A stretch of DNA of 64,000 nucleotides, from the NCBI RefSeq assembly GCF_014252955.1, contig NZ_JACMIA010000001.1:3556258-3620257 (forward strand), written 5' to 3'. The notes under the pieces were generated by a model that worked only from the letters and a program-made list of their open reading frames with translations, made no database searches and was not told the origin of the DNA. Both the position numbers and the translations under genes were made by a program. Below, one piece after another: positions 63,006-64,000 of this stretch. Within the stretch, counting starts at the first letter, position 1, and each line of letters begins with the position of its first letter. The DNA is from Stappia sp. 28M-7 (lineage in GTDB: Bacteria; Pseudomonadota; Alphaproteobacteria; Rhizobiales; Stappiaceae).

Positions 63006-63433
63006 CGCTCCGTCTCCCCGAAAGCCTGCGGCGGCGCCAGCCCGACGAAATGCTCGGCGACCTCTTCCGCGAGGAGGCCGAGACGGAGCGCATCGCCACC
63101 CTGGTGCGCCTCAACAAGGCGCTCGCAGCCTCGCTTCAGCGACTGCAGGCGAGCGCTCGGCGGTTTCACGAGGCCGAACCGGAAGCTGCAGATGACGCAC
63201 GCCGGCGCTGGCATCGACGCCATGCGGAAGCTGGAGAGGCCCTGTGGAACGTGCTGATCCAGCGCGAGATATGCGGCCTGCGCCGACACGAGGCTTTTCT
63301 GCGCGAATTCGACGTGCCGCGCTCGGTCCAACTGCTGATGGGGCCGGCGGCAACGGCCATCGCCCCTCCCGATCCGCAACTGCCTGCCCACACCGCCCCC
63401 ACCGCAAACGACCAGACACAGCGATCCGCATGA
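63002..63433 (+). CDS. DUF6665-like small protein coupled to anmK
   Basis: A 143-residue soluble protein translated from the ATGA overlap with anmK. The middle, [20 protein letters not shown] then [15 protein letters not shown], resembles DUF6665 (LWxxVxQREACGLRD...VPxxVxxxMG). Mostly helical with an Ala/Pro-rich tail. Function unknown; its coupling suggests a tie to anmK or to the same transcript only. Family match is by memory. Confidence 0.6.
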   Translation: MTLRLPESLRRRQPDEMLGDLFREEAETERIATLVRLNKALAASLQRLQASARRFHEAEPEAADDARRRWHRRHAEAGEALWNVLIQREICGLRRHEAFLREFDVPRSVQLLMGPAATAIAPPDPQLPAHTAPTANDQTQRSA

Positions 63434-63600
63434 CCTTTTCCTCCCCCCTCGCCAGTCTCAAGCCGTGGGCACGGCGCAACACCTTGAGAAATGTTCGCCC
63501 GCGTGAATGCAGGACCCTGCAACAACCCTTCCCACGCATCGGTTTGCCGGTATATGGACAGGGCATCCTGAACCCGCAGCGCCGGACAGCCGTGGCAACC

Positions 63601-64000
63601 ATGAACAGACTTATTGCCCGAGGCCGGAAAACGGCTGTCAATGCGGTCCTCGCCACCGTGTTGCTCGCCTTCATGCCTGCGCCCGACGGATCCGACGGTT
63701 TTCCCGCCCTGACCAGCGAGGCGAACGCGGCAACCGCTGTCCCGCCGGGCAATCGCCATGCGACGCAGCCGCGCATTCCCTTCGCCTCTGCCCGTCGGAC
63801 AGCCGCCGGCAATGCCGGCTATGACGCCAAGTTCGAGCGAATCGTGGGCGTCCTGCGCCGCGACAGCCGGTTGATCCGCGACATCAAGCGCGTGGCCGGG
63901 CTCTATGGCATCGACCCGGTACACATGCTGGGCGCCATCGTCGGCGAGCACACCTACAATTACGACAGCCTCGACAGTGCCCAGTCCTATTACGTCAAGG
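63601..64000 (+). CDS. DUF1402 family exported protein (C-terminus beyond window)
   Basis: The first 133 residues are visible. A signal-like N-terminus (TAVNAVLATVLLAFMPAP, cut near ANAATA) precedes a soluble region with YDAKFERIVGVLRRDSRLIR and GIDPVHMLGAIVGEHTYNYD, which strongly resembles DUF1402, an alphaproteobacterial family of unknown function with a lysozyme-like glutamate environment (GEHTYN). Reading frame is open to the window edge. Confidence 0.78.
   Translation, partial: MNRLIARGRKTAVNAVLATVLLAFMPAPDGSDGFPALTSEANAATAVPPGNRHATQPRIPFASARRTAAGNAGYDAKFERIVGVLRRDSRLIRDIKRVAGLYGIDPVHMLGAIVGEHTYNYDSLDSAQSYYVK

Overview
The window is high-GC DNA from an alphaproteobacterium of the order Hyphomicrobiales (Rhizobiales). 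Three things suggest this: an alphaproteobacterial-type rpoD next to dnaG, a trxB-lsrB gene pair followed by an AbcR-like small RNA, and the protein repertoire (DUF930, DUF1402, ELM1-like, TRAP transporters, DoxX, SIMPL). A marine or Stappiaceae-like member is my guess; the order is much safer than the family. Most of it is ordinary chromosomal backbone.

Layout. 1-3.2 kb: minus-strand branched-chain amino-acid-type ABC operon (livG-livF-SBP-livH, cut by the window edge) with a divergent LysR regulator. 4.5-5.8 kb: a small scar of mobile DNA (IS3 transposase tail, serine recombinase zinc-ribbon tail) with an orphan Imm11-like immunity gene beside a CAU tRNA. 6-11.2 kb: AI-2E-type permease, a DctPQM TRAP transporter and a SIMPL protein. 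11.3-13.4 kb: GNAT and the speD-speE spermidine pair. 14-19.9 kb: catabolic and regulatory genes (sarcosine-oxidase-like, NTF2-like, VOC, TetR, GST, LysR, DUF4274, DoxX). 20.3-24.3 kb: an uncharacterised 740-aa modular protein and a TonB-like/DUF930 protein. 24.5-38.5 kb: housekeeping core (rpoD, dnaG, yqeY, carA, carB, greA) with MerR, AraC and XRE regulators. 38.5-42 kb: repeat-rich, AT-rich stretch with a candidate orphan sRNA and an unknown 597-aa membrane protein. 42-46.2 kb: Lrp, ELM1-like, trxB, lsrB and the AbcR-like sRNA. 46.3-64 kb: msrP, MFS exporter, PQQ sugar dehydrogenase, EF-G-like protein, aspartate aminotransferase, TadE/TadG, a PAS protein, several tiny membrane proteins, EamA, DUF1624, anmK and the start of a DUF1402 gene.

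How parts work together. CarA and CarB make carbamoyl phosphate for pyrimidines and arginine. SpeD supplies decarboxylated SAM to SpeE. DctP/Q/M form one TRAP importer. TadE and TadG are pilus-associated pseudopilin-type proteins. LsrB probably activates the adjacent sRNA: a LysR-type inverted repeat overlaps the sRNA promoter. In related bacteria AbcR sRNAs repress ABC-transporter binding-protein mRNAs, so the sRNA may act on genes such as the liv operon at the start of the window.

Intergenic regions carry a family of degenerate hairpin-forming repeats, with exact 37- and 43-bp matches between distant copies. The most interesting unexplained items are the AbcR/LsrB switch, the candidate sRNA at 39.3 kb, the 740-aa and 597-aa proteins, and the orphan immunity gene in the mobile-element scar.
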